Part shown: piece by piece, positions 17,753-26,310 of the stretch | Layout: every line of letters begins with the position of its first letter | How positions within the stretch are numbered: position 1 is the first letter of the stretch | Source of the DNA: an uncultured Bacteroidota bacterium | Lineage (GTDB): Bacteria; Bacteroidota; Bacteroidia; Chitinophagales; LD1 | NCBI GenBank assembly: GCA_903919075.1 | Contig: CAIXGR010000036.1 | Span: 1 to 64,000 of the forward strand | Reading direction: 5' to 3' | DNA length: 64,000 bases | The notes under the pieces: generated by a model | What the model was told of the DNA's origin: nothing | Seen by the model: only the letters and a program-made list of their open reading frames with translations | Database searches by the model: none | Made by a program: the position numbers and the translations under genes

Positions 17753-18631
17753 CTAAGATTCTAATTTTACCAGGCCTGTTTGTATTTGCTCCAACATCTC
17801 CCCGAGCGACAACACCGGTTCCTTCAACCCCCAAAAACTACTCAAAAACAAATAAAATTTCTCCGGCTTATCGCCGCTTTCGCGCCACGATTTTATTGAA
17901 ACACTACCGGCAGATTTTGAAAGCTTTTCGCCCTGCTCGTTTTTTAATAACCGGTGATGGTAAAAAGTGGTTTCAGCAAAGCTGTTTTGATTTAGTAAAC
18001 CCGATAAATATAGTTGCGCTGCCGTGCTGCTTATTAAATCTTCGCCGCGCACAATTAAATTAATATCAAAATCAATATCATCAACCACCGATGCCACCTG
18101 GTAAGCCGCAATGCCATCGCGCCGACGTATTACAAAATCGCGCATTTCGTTATATAAATTCACTTCAGTTTTTCCGCGCTTAATATCGTTTACAACAAAA
18201 ATGGCATCTACCGGTGTATAAATTCGCAATGCGGCATCAGGTGTATTCAGCGGAAGATTTTTTTGGCGGCAATTACAAACATGCAACTCCTCTATTTGCT
18301 TGCGCGAACAAGTGCAGGCAAATACACGGTTGGTTTCAATCAGCTTTGCTATCCACTCATCATATCTGTCTTTTCGGCGTTTTTGCGAGTATTGTAGTTC
18401 CTGCTCAGCCGCCGATTGTGGCCCTTCATCCCAATCAAGGCCCAGCCATTTAAGGGTATTAAAAATATCCTCAATATATTCTGGTTTGGCGCGCTGGGTG
18501 TCTAAATCATCAATACGCAGGCGCAAATGGCCCTTGTTTTGACGCACCCATAGCCAGGTAATGGCAAAATTTACAACGTTGCCTATGTGCAGGTAGCCGC
18601 TAGGCGTAGGTGCTATACGTGCGCGTATCAT
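17753..18631 (-). CDS. gluQ: Glutamyl-Q tRNA(Asp) synthetase (GluQ-RS)
   Basis: 292 residues, the length of GluQ-RS rather than full GluRS (about 470-500). It has APTPSGYLHIGN (HIGH-type motif at about 16-19), LRIDDLDTQRAKPEY, a cysteine cluster CTCSRKQ...CNC (about 101-121) in the zinc-binding position typical of GluQ-RS, and KLSKS (about 233-237). The family lacks an anticodon-binding domain and attaches glutamate to queuosine in tRNA(Asp). queA, a queuosine biosynthesis gene, lies at the right end of this window, so the substrate modification is probably made by this organism. The start ATG at 18631 fits. Confidence 0.88.
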   Translation of the reverse strand: MIRARIAPTPSGYLHIGNVVNFAITWLWVRQNKGHLRLRIDDLDTQRAKPEYIEDIFNTLKWLGLDWDEGPQSAAEQELQYSQKRRKDRYDEWIAKLIETNRVFACTCSRKQIEELHVCNCRQKNLPLNTPDAALRIYTPVDAIFVVNDIKRGKTEVNLYNEMRDFVIRRRDGIAAYQVASVVDDIDFDINLIVRGEDLISSTAAQLYLSGLLNQNSFAETTFYHHRLLKNEQGEKLSKSAGSVSIKSWRESGDKPEKFYLFLSSFWGLKEPVLSLGEMLEQIQTGLVKLES

Positions 18632-18786
18632 GTGTTAAAAGTAGAGAAAAGATTTATGGTGTAAAACCACGCTGCATGGCTCACGGATAGCATAATAGGT
18701 CTACTACAAACAACTAACTGTGTGCCTTCATATTAGGAAGTCCCATTCCCTTTAAATACATTTACTACCCAAATTAAAACCACCCA

Positions 18787-19857
18787 ATGGCAGATGCACC
18801 TCGTTTCCCGGCTTCCGGGCGCTCGTTTCAGCTTGAACTTAAAAAAAGGGTAGACGCTTATTTTAAAGATAAGGATATAAAGATGACCGGTAACTGGACG
18901 CTGTATCTTAAAACAGTAATTATCGGATTAACTTTTATAGGCATATATACTTGGTTAGTATTTTTTACGCCGCATGTAATTATTGCATTGGCGCTTTGCA
19001 TGTTGCTTGGCTTAAATGTTGCCGCTATAGGTTTTAATGTAATGCATGATGGCGCACACGGCAGCTATGCTAAAAGTGGTTTTATCAATCAACTGGCAGC
19101 ATCAACTTTCGATGCGCTTGGTGCCAGCTCGTTTATGTGGAAGGTAAAGCACAATGTAATTCACCACACCTATACTAATATTGAAGGCTTTGATGATGAT
19201 ATTGATATTAAGCCGTGGATGAGAATGACCCTATCGCAGAAAAAACATTTCTTCCATCGCTTTCAGCACATCTATTTTATTTTGTTGTATGCCCTGCTGT
19301 TTGTGTTTTGGATTGGCTTTCAGGATTTCAAAAAATATTTTAGCGGCAAAGTAGGCACTATGCAAATTAAACAAATGACCTGGAAAGAACATGTTGCATT
19401 CTGGGCAAGTAAAGTTTCGTTTCTGTTCCTTTTTGTTTTAATACCTATTTACACCACCGGGTTTCTTACTTATTTAATTGGCTTTTTAGTTTTCTCAAGC
19501 ACTACGGGTATTATTATCAGCATTGTATTTCAGTTAGCGCATACTGTTGAAGAAGTTGATTTCCCTGAGCCTGATTTATTAAATAAAATGGAAGACGAGT
19601 GGGCCATACATCAGGTAAAAACCACGTCAAACTTTGCTACAAAAAACAAAATTATAACATGGTTTGCCGGTGGGCTTAATTTTCAAATCGAGCACCATCT
19701 TTTTCCTCGTATCAGCCACATTCACTACCCCGCGCTAAGCAAAATAGTAAGAACAACCAGCGAGGAGTTTGGCATTAAATACAACGAGTTTCCTAAAATG
19801 CGCCAGGCCATTTTCGCCCACATTCTGCTATTGCGCAAAATGGGAATGGCGCAGTAG
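18787..19857 (+). CDS. Membrane fatty acid desaturase (acyl-CoA/acyl-lipid type)
   Basis: 356 residues with four to five membrane helices. The three histidine boxes of membrane desaturases are present: HDGAH (about 88-92), HNVIHH (about 122-127) and QIEHHLFP (about 300-307). The Q-x-x-HH form of the third box is typical of front-end (delta-6-like) desaturases and of related bacterial enzymes. It would introduce a double bond into membrane acyl chains. The upstream region 18632-18786 holds a near-match to a -7 box (TACATTTA) but nothing else. The gene stands alone. Confidence 0.85.
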   Translation: MADAPRFPASGRSFQLELKKRVDAYFKDKDIKMTGNWTLYLKTVIIGLTFIGIYTWLVFFTPHVIIALALCMLLGLNVAAIGFNVMHDGAHGSYAKSGFINQLAASTFDALGASSFMWKVKHNVIHHTYTNIEGFDDDIDIKPWMRMTLSQKKHFFHRFQHIYFILLYALLFVFWIGFQDFKKYFSGKVGTMQIKQMTWKEHVAFWASKVSFLFLFVLIPIYTTGFLTYLIGFLVFSSTTGIIISIVFQLAHTVEEVDFPEPDLLNKMEDEWAIHQVKTTSNFATKNKIITWFAGGLNFQIEHHLFPRISHIHYPALSKIVRTTSEEFGIKYNEFPKMRQAIFAHILLLRKMGMAQ

Positions 19858-19903
19858 CTTACCCACTTCAAAATTACTATCAGAATCTTCCGCACAAAAA
19901 GTT

Positions 19904-19943
19904 GCGGGGAGCGGTTCTCCCTTTAGGGAGTTAGAGGGAGCGG
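19904..19943 (+). repeat. Hairpin repeat, CTCCCTTTAGGGAG type
   Basis: GCGGGGAGC, then stem CTCCC/GGGAG around TTTA, then TTAGAGGG. Same family as 12341-12374 (inverted), 50394-50432 and, degenerate, 54491-54560 and 62962-62990. It follows the desaturase stop by 46 bp. Confidence 0.85.
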
Positions 19944-20023
19944 AGAGCCAAATCTCCTCCCAAAATTTAACACCCCACCCCAAACGTTAACAAAATTTTG
20001 AATTTAACAATTGGCGCCTGCGT

Positions 20024-20031
20024 TACATTTG
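20024..20031 (+). promoter_or_regulatory. -7 box TACATTTG upstream of moxR
   Basis: TACATTTG fits TAnnTTTG, 25 bp before the moxR ATG. TTTG at 19997-20000 is the nearest -33 candidate, but its 23-bp spacer is longer than usual. Confidence 0.45.
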
Positions 20032-20056
20032 CTACCCTCATAAAAACATAAGGATT

Positions 20057-21067
20057 ATGGAAATAATATCAGGTAATACCACCGTGGACATTGCGGCGCT
20101 TAACGAGCGCATTAACCGCGAAAGCGCTTTTGTTGATGTGCTAAACCTTGAATTAGGCAAAGCTATTATTGGGCAAAAGTATATGGTTGAGCGATTAATG
20201 CTGGCCATGCTGGCCAACGGGCACATTTTGTTGGAAGGTGTACCGGGCCTTGCAAAAACCTTAGCCATTAAATCTTTGGCTTCGGCAATACACGCAAAAT
20301 TTTCGCGCATACAATTTACGCCCGATTTGCTGCCCGGCGACCTTACTGGCACCATGATTTTCAACCAAAAGGAAAATAATTTTACAGTAAAGAAAGGGCC
20401 CATCTTCGCCAACCTTATATTGGCCGATGAAATTAACCGGGCACCGGCAAAAGTGCAATCGGCTTTGTTAGAAGCCATGCAGGAAAAACAAGTTACCATT
20501 GGCGAAAACTCGTATAAACTAGAAGAGCCATTTTTAGTGCTTGCCACACAAAACCCTATTGAGCAGGAGGGAACCTACCCACTACCCGAAGCACAGGTTG
20601 ACCGCTTTATGTTGAAAGTGGTAGTTACCTATCCTAAAAAAGAAGAAGAGCGAATGATTATTCGCCAGAATATGCAACTGGCCGGACAAACAATTAACCC
20701 GGTAGTAAGACAGGAAGATATTTTGAACGCCCGCAAAACGGTGCGCGAAGTTTACATGGACGAAAAAATTGAAAGATATATTCTTGATATTGTTTTCGCC
20801 ACCCGTAACCCCGAAGATTACAAACTGAATAAAATAAAATCGTTTATCAATTACGGCGCATCGCCGCGTGCAAGTATCAATCTTGCACTGGCATCAAAAG
20901 CATACGCATTTATTAAACGCCGCGGCTACGTAATACCCGAAGACGTGCGCGCCATTTGCTTTGACGTAATGCGCCACCGCATTGGCCTAACCTACGAAGC
21001 CGAAGCCGAAAACATAAACAGCGAAGAAATTATCAGCGAAATATTAAACGCTGTTGAAGTTCCTTAG
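20057..21067 (+). CDS. MoxR family AAA+ ATPase
   Basis: 336 residues. Walker A GVPGLAKT (about 59-66), Walker B LILADEINRAPAKVQ (about 118-132), then the AAA lid. MoxR ATPases act with DUF58 and von Willebrand A proteins as a chaperone-like system linked to envelope stress or metal insertion. It is the first gene of a six-gene same-strand set: moxR, DUF58 protein, membrane protein, batA, batB, batC. The 58-bp gap to the next gene has no terminator, so co-transcription is likely. Confidence 0.92.
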   Translation: MEIISGNTTVDIAALNERINRESAFVDVLNLELGKAIIGQKYMVERLMLAMLANGHILLEGVPGLAKTLAIKSLASAIHAKFSRIQFTPDLLPGDLTGTMIFNQKENNFTVKKGPIFANLILADEINRAPAKVQSALLEAMQEKQVTIGENSYKLEEPFLVLATQNPIEQEGTYPLPEAQVDRFMLKVVVTYPKKEEERMIIRQNMQLAGQTINPVVRQEDILNARKTVREVYMDEKIERYILDIVFATRNPEDYKLNKIKSFINYGASPRASINLALASKAYAFIKRRGYVIPEDVRAICFDVMRHRIGLTYEAEAENINSEEIISEILNAVEVP

Positions 21068-21125
21068 ATACATAGGGACGAGAGCGAGGGACGAGATCAG
21101 ATAAAATCAAAATCTTATTTAAGTA

Positions 21126-22067
21126 ATGAAGGCTAGCAGTGAAAATAAAACCACCAGTTCTAAACCCACATCAAAAGATGATGGCGTAATTACTGCTGCT
21201 GCTGAAAAAAGAAAAAAGCTTCGCCGCATTGCCATTAAAACCCGTAAACTTAGCAGCCAGATTTTTTCCGGTAGCTACCATTCGGCATTTAAAGGGCGTG
21301 GAATTTCGTTTAGCGAAGTGCGCGAATACCAATACGGCGATGACATACGCAGTATTGATTGGAACGTAACTGCCCGCCACGATAAACCCTACATTAAAGT
21401 TTACGAAGAAGAGCGCGAGCTAACTATGGTGTTGCTGATTGACGTAAGCCAGTCATCATTTTTCGGAACACAAAATGAATTTAAAAACCACATTATTGCC
21501 GAGATAAGCGGCGTGTTAGCGTTTTCGGCCATTACCAATAACGATAAAGTAGGTGTGATTTTTTTTAGCGATAAGATTGAAAAATTTATCCCGCCTAAAA
21601 AAGGTAAAACACATATCCTTCGTATTATTTCCGAGATATACGATTTTCATCCCACGCACACCGGCACCAGCATTACCGAGGCGCTTAAATATTTCAACAA
21701 CGTAATAAAGAAAAAAAGTATTGCGTTTTTAGTATCCGACTTTATGAATACCGGTTTTGATGATGCCTTGAAAATTGCCGGGAAAAGACACGATTTGATT
21801 GGCTTACATGTTTACGACGAGCGCGAAGCTGTATTACCCGATATGGGATTGGCTAAAATAACCGATGCCGAAACCTTGAAAGAAATGTGGATTGACACAT
21901 CCGACAGAAGAGTGCGCGATAACTACGCCAAATGGTTTTACGAAAACCAAAAACAATTAAAAACCCTCTTCGGCAAAAGCGGCAGCGATTTAGTTTCTAT
22001 AAGAACCGACGAATCATATATTATAGCGCTTATGAATATGTTTAAGCGAAGAGAAATGAAAAGATAG
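21126..22067 (+). CDS. DUF58 domain protein of the MoxR/Bat operon
   Basis: 313 residues, soluble, with the DUF58 hallmark FSEVREYQYGDDIRSIDWNVTARHD (core around residues 60-82) followed by a VWA-like domain (VLLIDVSQSSFFG, a MIDAS-type D-x-S-x-S). The first 35 residues are polar and low complexity. DUF58 proteins pair with MoxR, and in Bacteroidota they stand at the head of the bat (aerotolerance) cluster. The stop codon TAG at 22065-22067 lies at the start of a heptamer array. Function: probable partner of the ATPase in the MoxR-VWA system. Confidence 0.88.
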   Translation: MKASSENKTTSSKPTSKDDGVITAAAEKRKKLRRIAIKTRKLSSQIFSGSYHSAFKGRGISFSEVREYQYGDDIRSIDWNVTARHDKPYIKVYEEERELTMVLLIDVSQSSFFGTQNEFKNHIIAEISGVLAFSAITNNDKVGVIFFSDKIEKFIPPKKGKTHILRIISEIYDFHPTHTGTSITEALKYFNNVIKKKSIAFLVSDFMNTGFDDALKIAGKRHDLIGLHVYDEREAVLPDMGLAKITDAETLKEMWIDTSDRRVRDNYAKWFYENQKQLKTLFGKSGSDLVSIRTDESYIIALMNMFKRREMKR

Positions 22068-22138
22068 ACGAGAGATGATAGACATGAGAATAGAGATAAA
22101 TGAAATGCGGAATGCGGAATGCAGAATACGGAATGAAA
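22066..22138. repeat. Two adjacent heptamer arrays at the DUF58/BatD-like junction
   Basis: 22066-22100 consists of five tandem units beginning AGA, and 22104-22138 of five tandem units beginning AAT (AATGCGG twice, then variants). Together they cover the end of the DUF58 gene, the spacer and the first codons of the next gene. Several of the second set contain ATG, each in a different frame because the period is 7 (ATG at 22105, 22112, 22119, 22133). Confidence 0.85.
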
Positions 22139-23088
22139 ACAATCGTTCAGGTTGGTTGTCATTATCATGCCTCCTGGTGTTCTCTTTATTCATTCTGTTT
22201 GCCTCTGCCCAAAACTCAGTCATAGCCACCCTCACCGCCGATTCAACTCGAATTACCATTGGCGACCATTTAAATGTAAGGCTGGCGGTTAAGCACTCCA
22301 AGAGTATAAAAATTTTAATGCCCACGCCAAAAGATAGCGTAGGCAATATGGACTTTATTTCATCTTCAAAGATTGATACCATTGAGCAGGCAACCGATGT
22401 GGTGTTTGCTCAAAAATATACCCTCTCGGCTTACGACTCCGGTGTGTTTCATGCCGGCCCGGTAGCTGTGCTGTATAAAAACTCAGCCGGTGGGGTTGAT
22501 ACGGCTTTCTCTAACGATATTGCCATAACAGTTTCTACCGTAGCAGTTGATACCACGCACCCGTTCAAGCCAATCAAAGCACCGTTAGATGTGCCTTACT
22601 CATGGAAGGAGTTTACTCCTTACATCGGCGGGTCGGTTGGGTTGCTTATTCTTGCAGTCATAGGTATCATACTTTGGAGAAAATACAGGATGCAGAAACC
22701 TGTTGTGCAGGCCCGCCCTAAACCTAAAGACCCTCCACACATTTGGGCGCGCAAAGAATTGAAAAAGCTGGAAGACGAAAAGTTGTGGCAGAAAGACGAA
22801 GTAAAAATGTACTACAGCCGCCTAACCGAAACACTGCGTTTATATCTCGAATTCCGCTACCAATGGTTGGCGCTTGAATCAACCACCGAGGAAATTGAAG
22901 AACAGATTGGCAGCTATAACCTTAAAGAAAAGGCAAAAGAAAGCCTGCTGCAAACATTGCGCACCGCCGACTTAGTAAAATTTGCAAAAATGCTTCCATC
23001 GCCCGATGTAAATATGAAGGCTATGGAAAACGCATATAAGTTTATTGATTTTACCGAGCCGAAAGAGGAAGAGAAAAAGCAAAATTGA
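22075..23088 (+). CDS. BatD/DUF4381-like membrane protein of the Bat operon
   Basis: About 337 residues. After a repeat-encoded leader there is a signal-like hydrophobic segment (LSLSCLLVFSLFILFASAQ), an extracytoplasmic beta domain (about 45-165), one membrane helix (PYIGGSVGLLILAVIGIILW, about 182-201) and a cytoplasmic helical tail with KMYYSRLTETLRLYLEFRY, typical of the DUF4381/BatD-type C-terminus. It is shorter than full BatD (usually over 500 residues). In-frame starts exist at ATG 22075, 22084 and 22105; the heptamer array makes the real one uncertain. Its position between the DUF58 gene and batA supports a role in the same envelope complex. Confidence 0.75.
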   Translation: MIDMRIEINEMRNAECRIRNENNRSGWLSLSCLLVFSLFILFASAQNSVIATLTADSTRITIGDHLNVRLAVKHSKSIKILMPTPKDSVGNMDFISSSKIDTIEQATDVVFAQKYTLSAYDSGVFHAGPVAVLYKNSAGGVDTAFSNDIAITVSTVAVDTTHPFKPIKAPLDVPYSWKEFTPYIGGSVGLLILAVIGIILWRKYRMQKPVVQARPKPKDPPHIWARKELKKLEDEKLWQKDEVKMYYSRLTETLRLYLEFRYQWLALESTTEEIEEQIGSYNLKEKAKESLLQTLRTADLVKFAKMLPSPDVNMKAMENAYKFIDFTEPKEEEKKQN

Positions 23089-23106
23089 AATTTGAAACTG
23101 TTTTGA

Positions 23107-24120
23107 ATGTTTAAAAATCTGTCGCATATCACGTTCGCCGATAAATGGGTGCTGTGGCTAATACCGGTAGTGTTGGTGTTGGCTGTGCTGTGGTGGTATT
23201 TCCGTTCCAAGAAAAATTATCCTTCGCTTAAGCTATCATCTACCGCCGCATTTGCCGGTGTTAAAGAACCTGCACGCGCCTGGCTAAAAAGATTTCTGCC
23301 TTTGTTGCGTGTATTAGCTATGATTTTTTTATTGGTAGCCATAGCCCGCCCGCAAACATCTTACGATGAAGAAAAAATAACTACCGAAGGTATTGATATT
23401 GTTTTAGCTATAGACGTATCAGGCTCTATGCTCTCGAAAGATTTTACCCCTAACCGGATTGAAGCTGCCAAAAGCGAAGCCATGCAATTTATTGATGGCC
23501 GCCAGCACGACCGCATTGGTCTCGTAATATTTTCAGGCGAAAGCTTTACGCAATGTCCGGTAACTATCGATCATGGTATTTTAAAAAATCAGGTAAAAGA
23601 AGTTAGAAACGGCATGATGGAAGACGGCACTGCTATTGGCATGGGCCTTGCCACCGCTGTGCAACGATTGAAAGAAGGCACCGCAAAAAGTAAAGTTGTA
23701 ATATTAATGACCGACGGCGTAAACAACCGCGGCTTAATTGACCCGCTAACCGCTACCGATATTGCTTTGCAGTTTGGCGTGCGCGTTTACACCATTGGTA
23801 TAGGCACTAACGGCAAAGCTATGACACCGGTTGGCATGGGCCCCGATGGAAAGTTGGTTTTCGATTATGCCCCGGTTGAAATTGATGAGCAATTGCTGAA
23901 AGATATAGCCAAAAAAACCGGTGGCCAGTATTTTCGCGCTACCGATAATAAAACATTGAAAGAGATTTATACACAAATTGATAAACTTGAAAAAACAAAA
24001 ATTGAAGTATCGGCATTTCAACGTAAAACCGAAAAGTTTTATGCCTTTGCCCTTATTGCAGGCTTGTTTTTACTGTTAGAAATATTGATGCGCTATTTAG
24101 TAGTGCGCGCAATACCGTAA
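23107..24120 (+). CDS. batA: BatA, von Willebrand factor A membrane protein
   Basis: 337 residues. Membrane helices near 13-30 and 58-78, a VWA domain with intact MIDAS (AIDVSGSMLS, Asp near 102, plus TDGVNNRG), and a C-terminal helix (about 311-331). This is the BatA layout: VWA domain on the periplasmic side, anchored at both ends. Bat proteins were named for Bacteroides aerotolerance. It follows the previous gene by 18 bp and precedes batB by 9 bp. The paralogue batB is next. Confidence 0.88.
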   Translation: MFKNLSHITFADKWVLWLIPVVLVLAVLWWYFRSKKNYPSLKLSSTAAFAGVKEPARAWLKRFLPLLRVLAMIFLLVAIARPQTSYDEEKITTEGIDIVLAIDVSGSMLSKDFTPNRIEAAKSEAMQFIDGRQHDRIGLVIFSGESFTQCPVTIDHGILKNQVKEVRNGMMEDGTAIGMGLATAVQRLKEGTAKSKVVILMTDGVNNRGLIDPLTATDIALQFGVRVYTIGIGTNGKAMTPVGMGPDGKLVFDYAPVEIDEQLLKDIAKKTGGQYFRATDNKTLKEIYTQIDKLEKTKIEVSAFQRKTEKFYAFALIAGLFLLLEILMRYLVVRAIP

Positions 24121-24129
24121 ATAAAAATT

Positions 24130-25215
24130 ATGTCGCGTTCAAAACCTGTACATTATGCCTGGCTGTTGGTGCTTTTAGTGCCGGCACTTGCCGTATTTGT
24201 ATTGCTGCGCGAAACGGCATTTCGTTTTTCGCATAAAGAATTTTTATGGGGCATGTGCATACTGGCACCGGCAATTGTGTTGTTTACATTTTTCCAGGTG
24301 TGGCGCGAAAGAAATTTAGAACTATTCGCCCGCCCATCACTTATCGACCAACTAATACCCGATTCATCTTTCGATAAACACATTGTAAAATTTATTTTAC
24401 TCTCACTGGCTTTCGAATTTGTAATGATTGGTTTTGCCGGTCCGCAAATAGGCACCAAGCAGGAAAAAGTTAAGCGCCAGGGCATTGATGTAATGGTTGC
24501 GCTCGATGTTTCAAACTCAATGCTAAGCGAAGATGTAAAACCAAGCCGATTGGGAAGAGCGAAAAATTTTATCTCGAATTTTATTGACTCATTGCAGAAC
24601 GACCGGTTGGGCATGATTGTGTTTGCAGGCCGCGCCTATACACAAATGCCGCTTACGGTGGATTACAGTGCCGCAAGAATGTATTTAAAAACACTTGGCC
24701 CCAATATGGTCCCCACACAAGGCACCAACATTGCCGAAGCTATTGATATGGCGCGCAAAGGTTTTGTGCAGGAAGATAATTCGCACAAAGCATTAATTAT
24801 TATTTCGGATGGCGAGGATAATGAAGGTGGCGTTGATGATGCAATTGCACAAGCTACCAAAGAGGGCGTTAAAATTTTTACCATCGGTGTGGGCTCCGGT
24901 AACGGTTCACCCATTCCGCAAGGTGCCGATTATAAGCGCGATGAAAATGGGAACATCGTTTTGTCAAAATTAAATCAGGAAATGATGCAGGACATTGCAT
25001 CAAAAGGTAATGGAAAATATTTTTTACTCGGTTCGGGTAAAGATGAAATTGCATCTATTTTTAATGAATTAGGAAGAATAAACACCCGCGCCTACGAAGA
25101 TTTAGCCTTTACCGATTTTGACGACCAATACCAATGGTGCTTAACCATTGCAGCCGTTTTGTTGTTAATAGAATGGTGGATTAGCGAACGAAAATTTAAA
25201 TGGAGCACGCTATGA
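24130..25215 (+). CDS. batB: BatB, von Willebrand factor A membrane protein
   Basis: 361 residues with the same plan as BatA: N-terminal helices (about 9-26, 35-56, 88-104), a VWA domain with MIDAS motif ALDVSNSMLSED (near 124) and the following SDGEDNEGG, and a C-terminal helix (about 337-353). Its stop codon overlaps the batC start (ATGA at 25212-25215), so the two are translationally coupled. Confidence 0.88.
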   Translation: MSRSKPVHYAWLLVLLVPALAVFVLLRETAFRFSHKEFLWGMCILAPAIVLFTFFQVWRERNLELFARPSLIDQLIPDSSFDKHIVKFILLSLAFEFVMIGFAGPQIGTKQEKVKRQGIDVMVALDVSNSMLSEDVKPSRLGRAKNFISNFIDSLQNDRLGMIVFAGRAYTQMPLTVDYSAARMYLKTLGPNMVPTQGTNIAEAIDMARKGFVQEDNSHKALIIISDGEDNEGGVDDAIAQATKEGVKIFTIGVGSGNGSPIPQGADYKRDENGNIVLSKLNQEMMQDIASKGNGKYFLLGSGKDEIASIFNELGRINTRAYEDLAFTDFDDQYQWCLTIAAVLLLIEWWISERKFKWSTL

Positions 25216-25979
25216 GTAATAAAATTTCAAGTTTAAAATTGCTCTTATTAGCAGGCAGCACAATGGCATGTGTATATAGTAACGCGCAGCTTTCAAATCT
25301 TTCTACGGCCAAAGAAAAAGCCGATACCCGTACCGGTAACAAGCAATTCGAAAAAGATAATTATGCCGATGCTGAAGCGAATTACAAAAAAGCGCTCGAC
25401 AAAAAGAACAACATGCCAGAAGCCACCTTTAATTTAGGCGATGCAGTTTACGAACAAAAACGGTACGATGAGGCCATCAAGCAATTTCAGCTTTCGGCAC
25501 AAACTAATCCCGATGTTAATGTAAAGGCAAAGGCATTTCATAATTTGGGCAATACTTATTTGGAGCAGAAAAAATATGCGGAAGCAGTGAAATCATACAA
25601 GGAAGCGCTGCGGTTGAATGCAAAAGACAACGACACAAAATATAATCTGGCATACGCCAATGCTATGATTCAAAAAGAAAAGCAAAACCAGCAGAATAAA
25701 GACAAGGATAAAAAAGATAAGAAAGACGACAAGAACAAGGATAATAAAGACAACAAAAAAGAGCAGGACAAGAAAAATCAATCGCCCGACCAAAAACAAG
25801 ATGGCGACCAGCAAAGCAAAAACGACCAGCAAAAGAAACCCGGCGCACAACCCAAGCTATCGAAAGCAGATGCCGAAAAGCTTTTGCAGGCATTAAACAA
25901 CGAAGAGCAAAAGACCAACCAAAAAGTACAGCAAAAAGAAATGAAAGCTGTAAACGTAAAAATTCAGAAAGACTGGTAA
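25212..25979 (+). CDS. batC: BatC, TPR protein with charged low-complexity tail
   Basis: 255 residues from ATG 25212, which overlaps the batB stop; an ATG at 25200 in the same frame is less likely. Signal peptide (LLLLAGSTMACVYSNAQ), three TPR units (about 35-135: DNYADAEANYKKAL, KRYDEAIKQF, KKYAEAVKSYKEAL), then a tail of about 70 residues made almost only of K, D, N, Q and E. BatC is the TPR member of the Bat complex. No complete batD or batE follows; the operon ends at a hairpin. Confidence 0.85.
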   Translation: MSNKISSLKLLLLAGSTMACVYSNAQLSNLSTAKEKADTRTGNKQFEKDNYADAEANYKKALDKKNNMPEATFNLGDAVYEQKRYDEAIKQFQLSAQTNPDVNVKAKAFHNLGNTYLEQKKYAEAVKSYKEALRLNAKDNDTKYNLAYANAMIQKEKQNQQNKDKDKKDKKDDKNKDNKDNKKEQDKKNQSPDQKQDGDQQSKNDQQKKPGAQPKLSKADAEKLLQALNNEEQKTNQKVQQKEMKAVNVKIQKDW

Positions 25980-25995
25980 AGTTACAAAAAAACGA

Positions 25996-26040
25996 CCGGG
26001 TTTTTAGCCCGGCCGCGCACTCTGATCAGAGAGGTTTTTT
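25996..26040 (+). terminator. Terminator after the moxR-bat operon
   Basis: Two hairpins in a row: CCGGG/CCCGG around TTTTTAG (25996-26012), then a perfect 12-bp palindrome CTCTGATCAGAG (26020-26031) followed by AGG and TTTTTT (26035-26040). The second has the U-run of an intrinsic terminator. The rest of the gap to 26310 contains a possible gene remnant (see 26051-26236) and a hairpin at 26143-26170. Confidence 0.65.
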
Positions 26041-26050
26041 GCATACATAG

Positions 26051-26236
26051 TTATAACGCCACATTAGTTGTGCTCCCCGCTTCAACATTTATATTCGAAA
26101 CGGTGTACGAACCGGTTAATGATAGCATTGCTGTTATTAACAGCGAATACTGTTGGTGACAACTATTCGCGCTAAATGTTTCACAAAGTAAGAACGCGGT
26201 CTTGTAAAAAATTATTGTGCAAAAAGTGTAGCCCAT
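26051..26236 (-). pseudogene. Possible remnant of the C-terminal end of a secreted protein
   Basis: A 61-codon minus-strand frame. Its last 30 codons (ending SNINVEAGSTTNVAL) look like the end of a beta-sandwich regulatory domain and use host-like codons including ACCGGT. The first half does not look like a protein start, and no signal peptide is present. It could be chance. It lies just downstream of the minus-strand kelch gene. Confidence 0.25.
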
Positions 26237-26310
26237 TATTGTGGCAATAGAATTGTGTTAAATGCAACGATAATGTTGAAAAAGCAGATGTAAATTAAGT
26301 GTTATACTTA

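Noticed and set aside
22014-22382. 122-codon minus-strand frame across the DUF58/BatD-like junction
   Set aside because: It runs antisense through heptamer repeats and coding sequence, with no recognisable protein features.
26143-26170. Hairpin with GTTG/CAAC resembling an integron attC site
   Set aside because: It lacks the paired R''/R' consensus boxes and has no integrase or cassette context.
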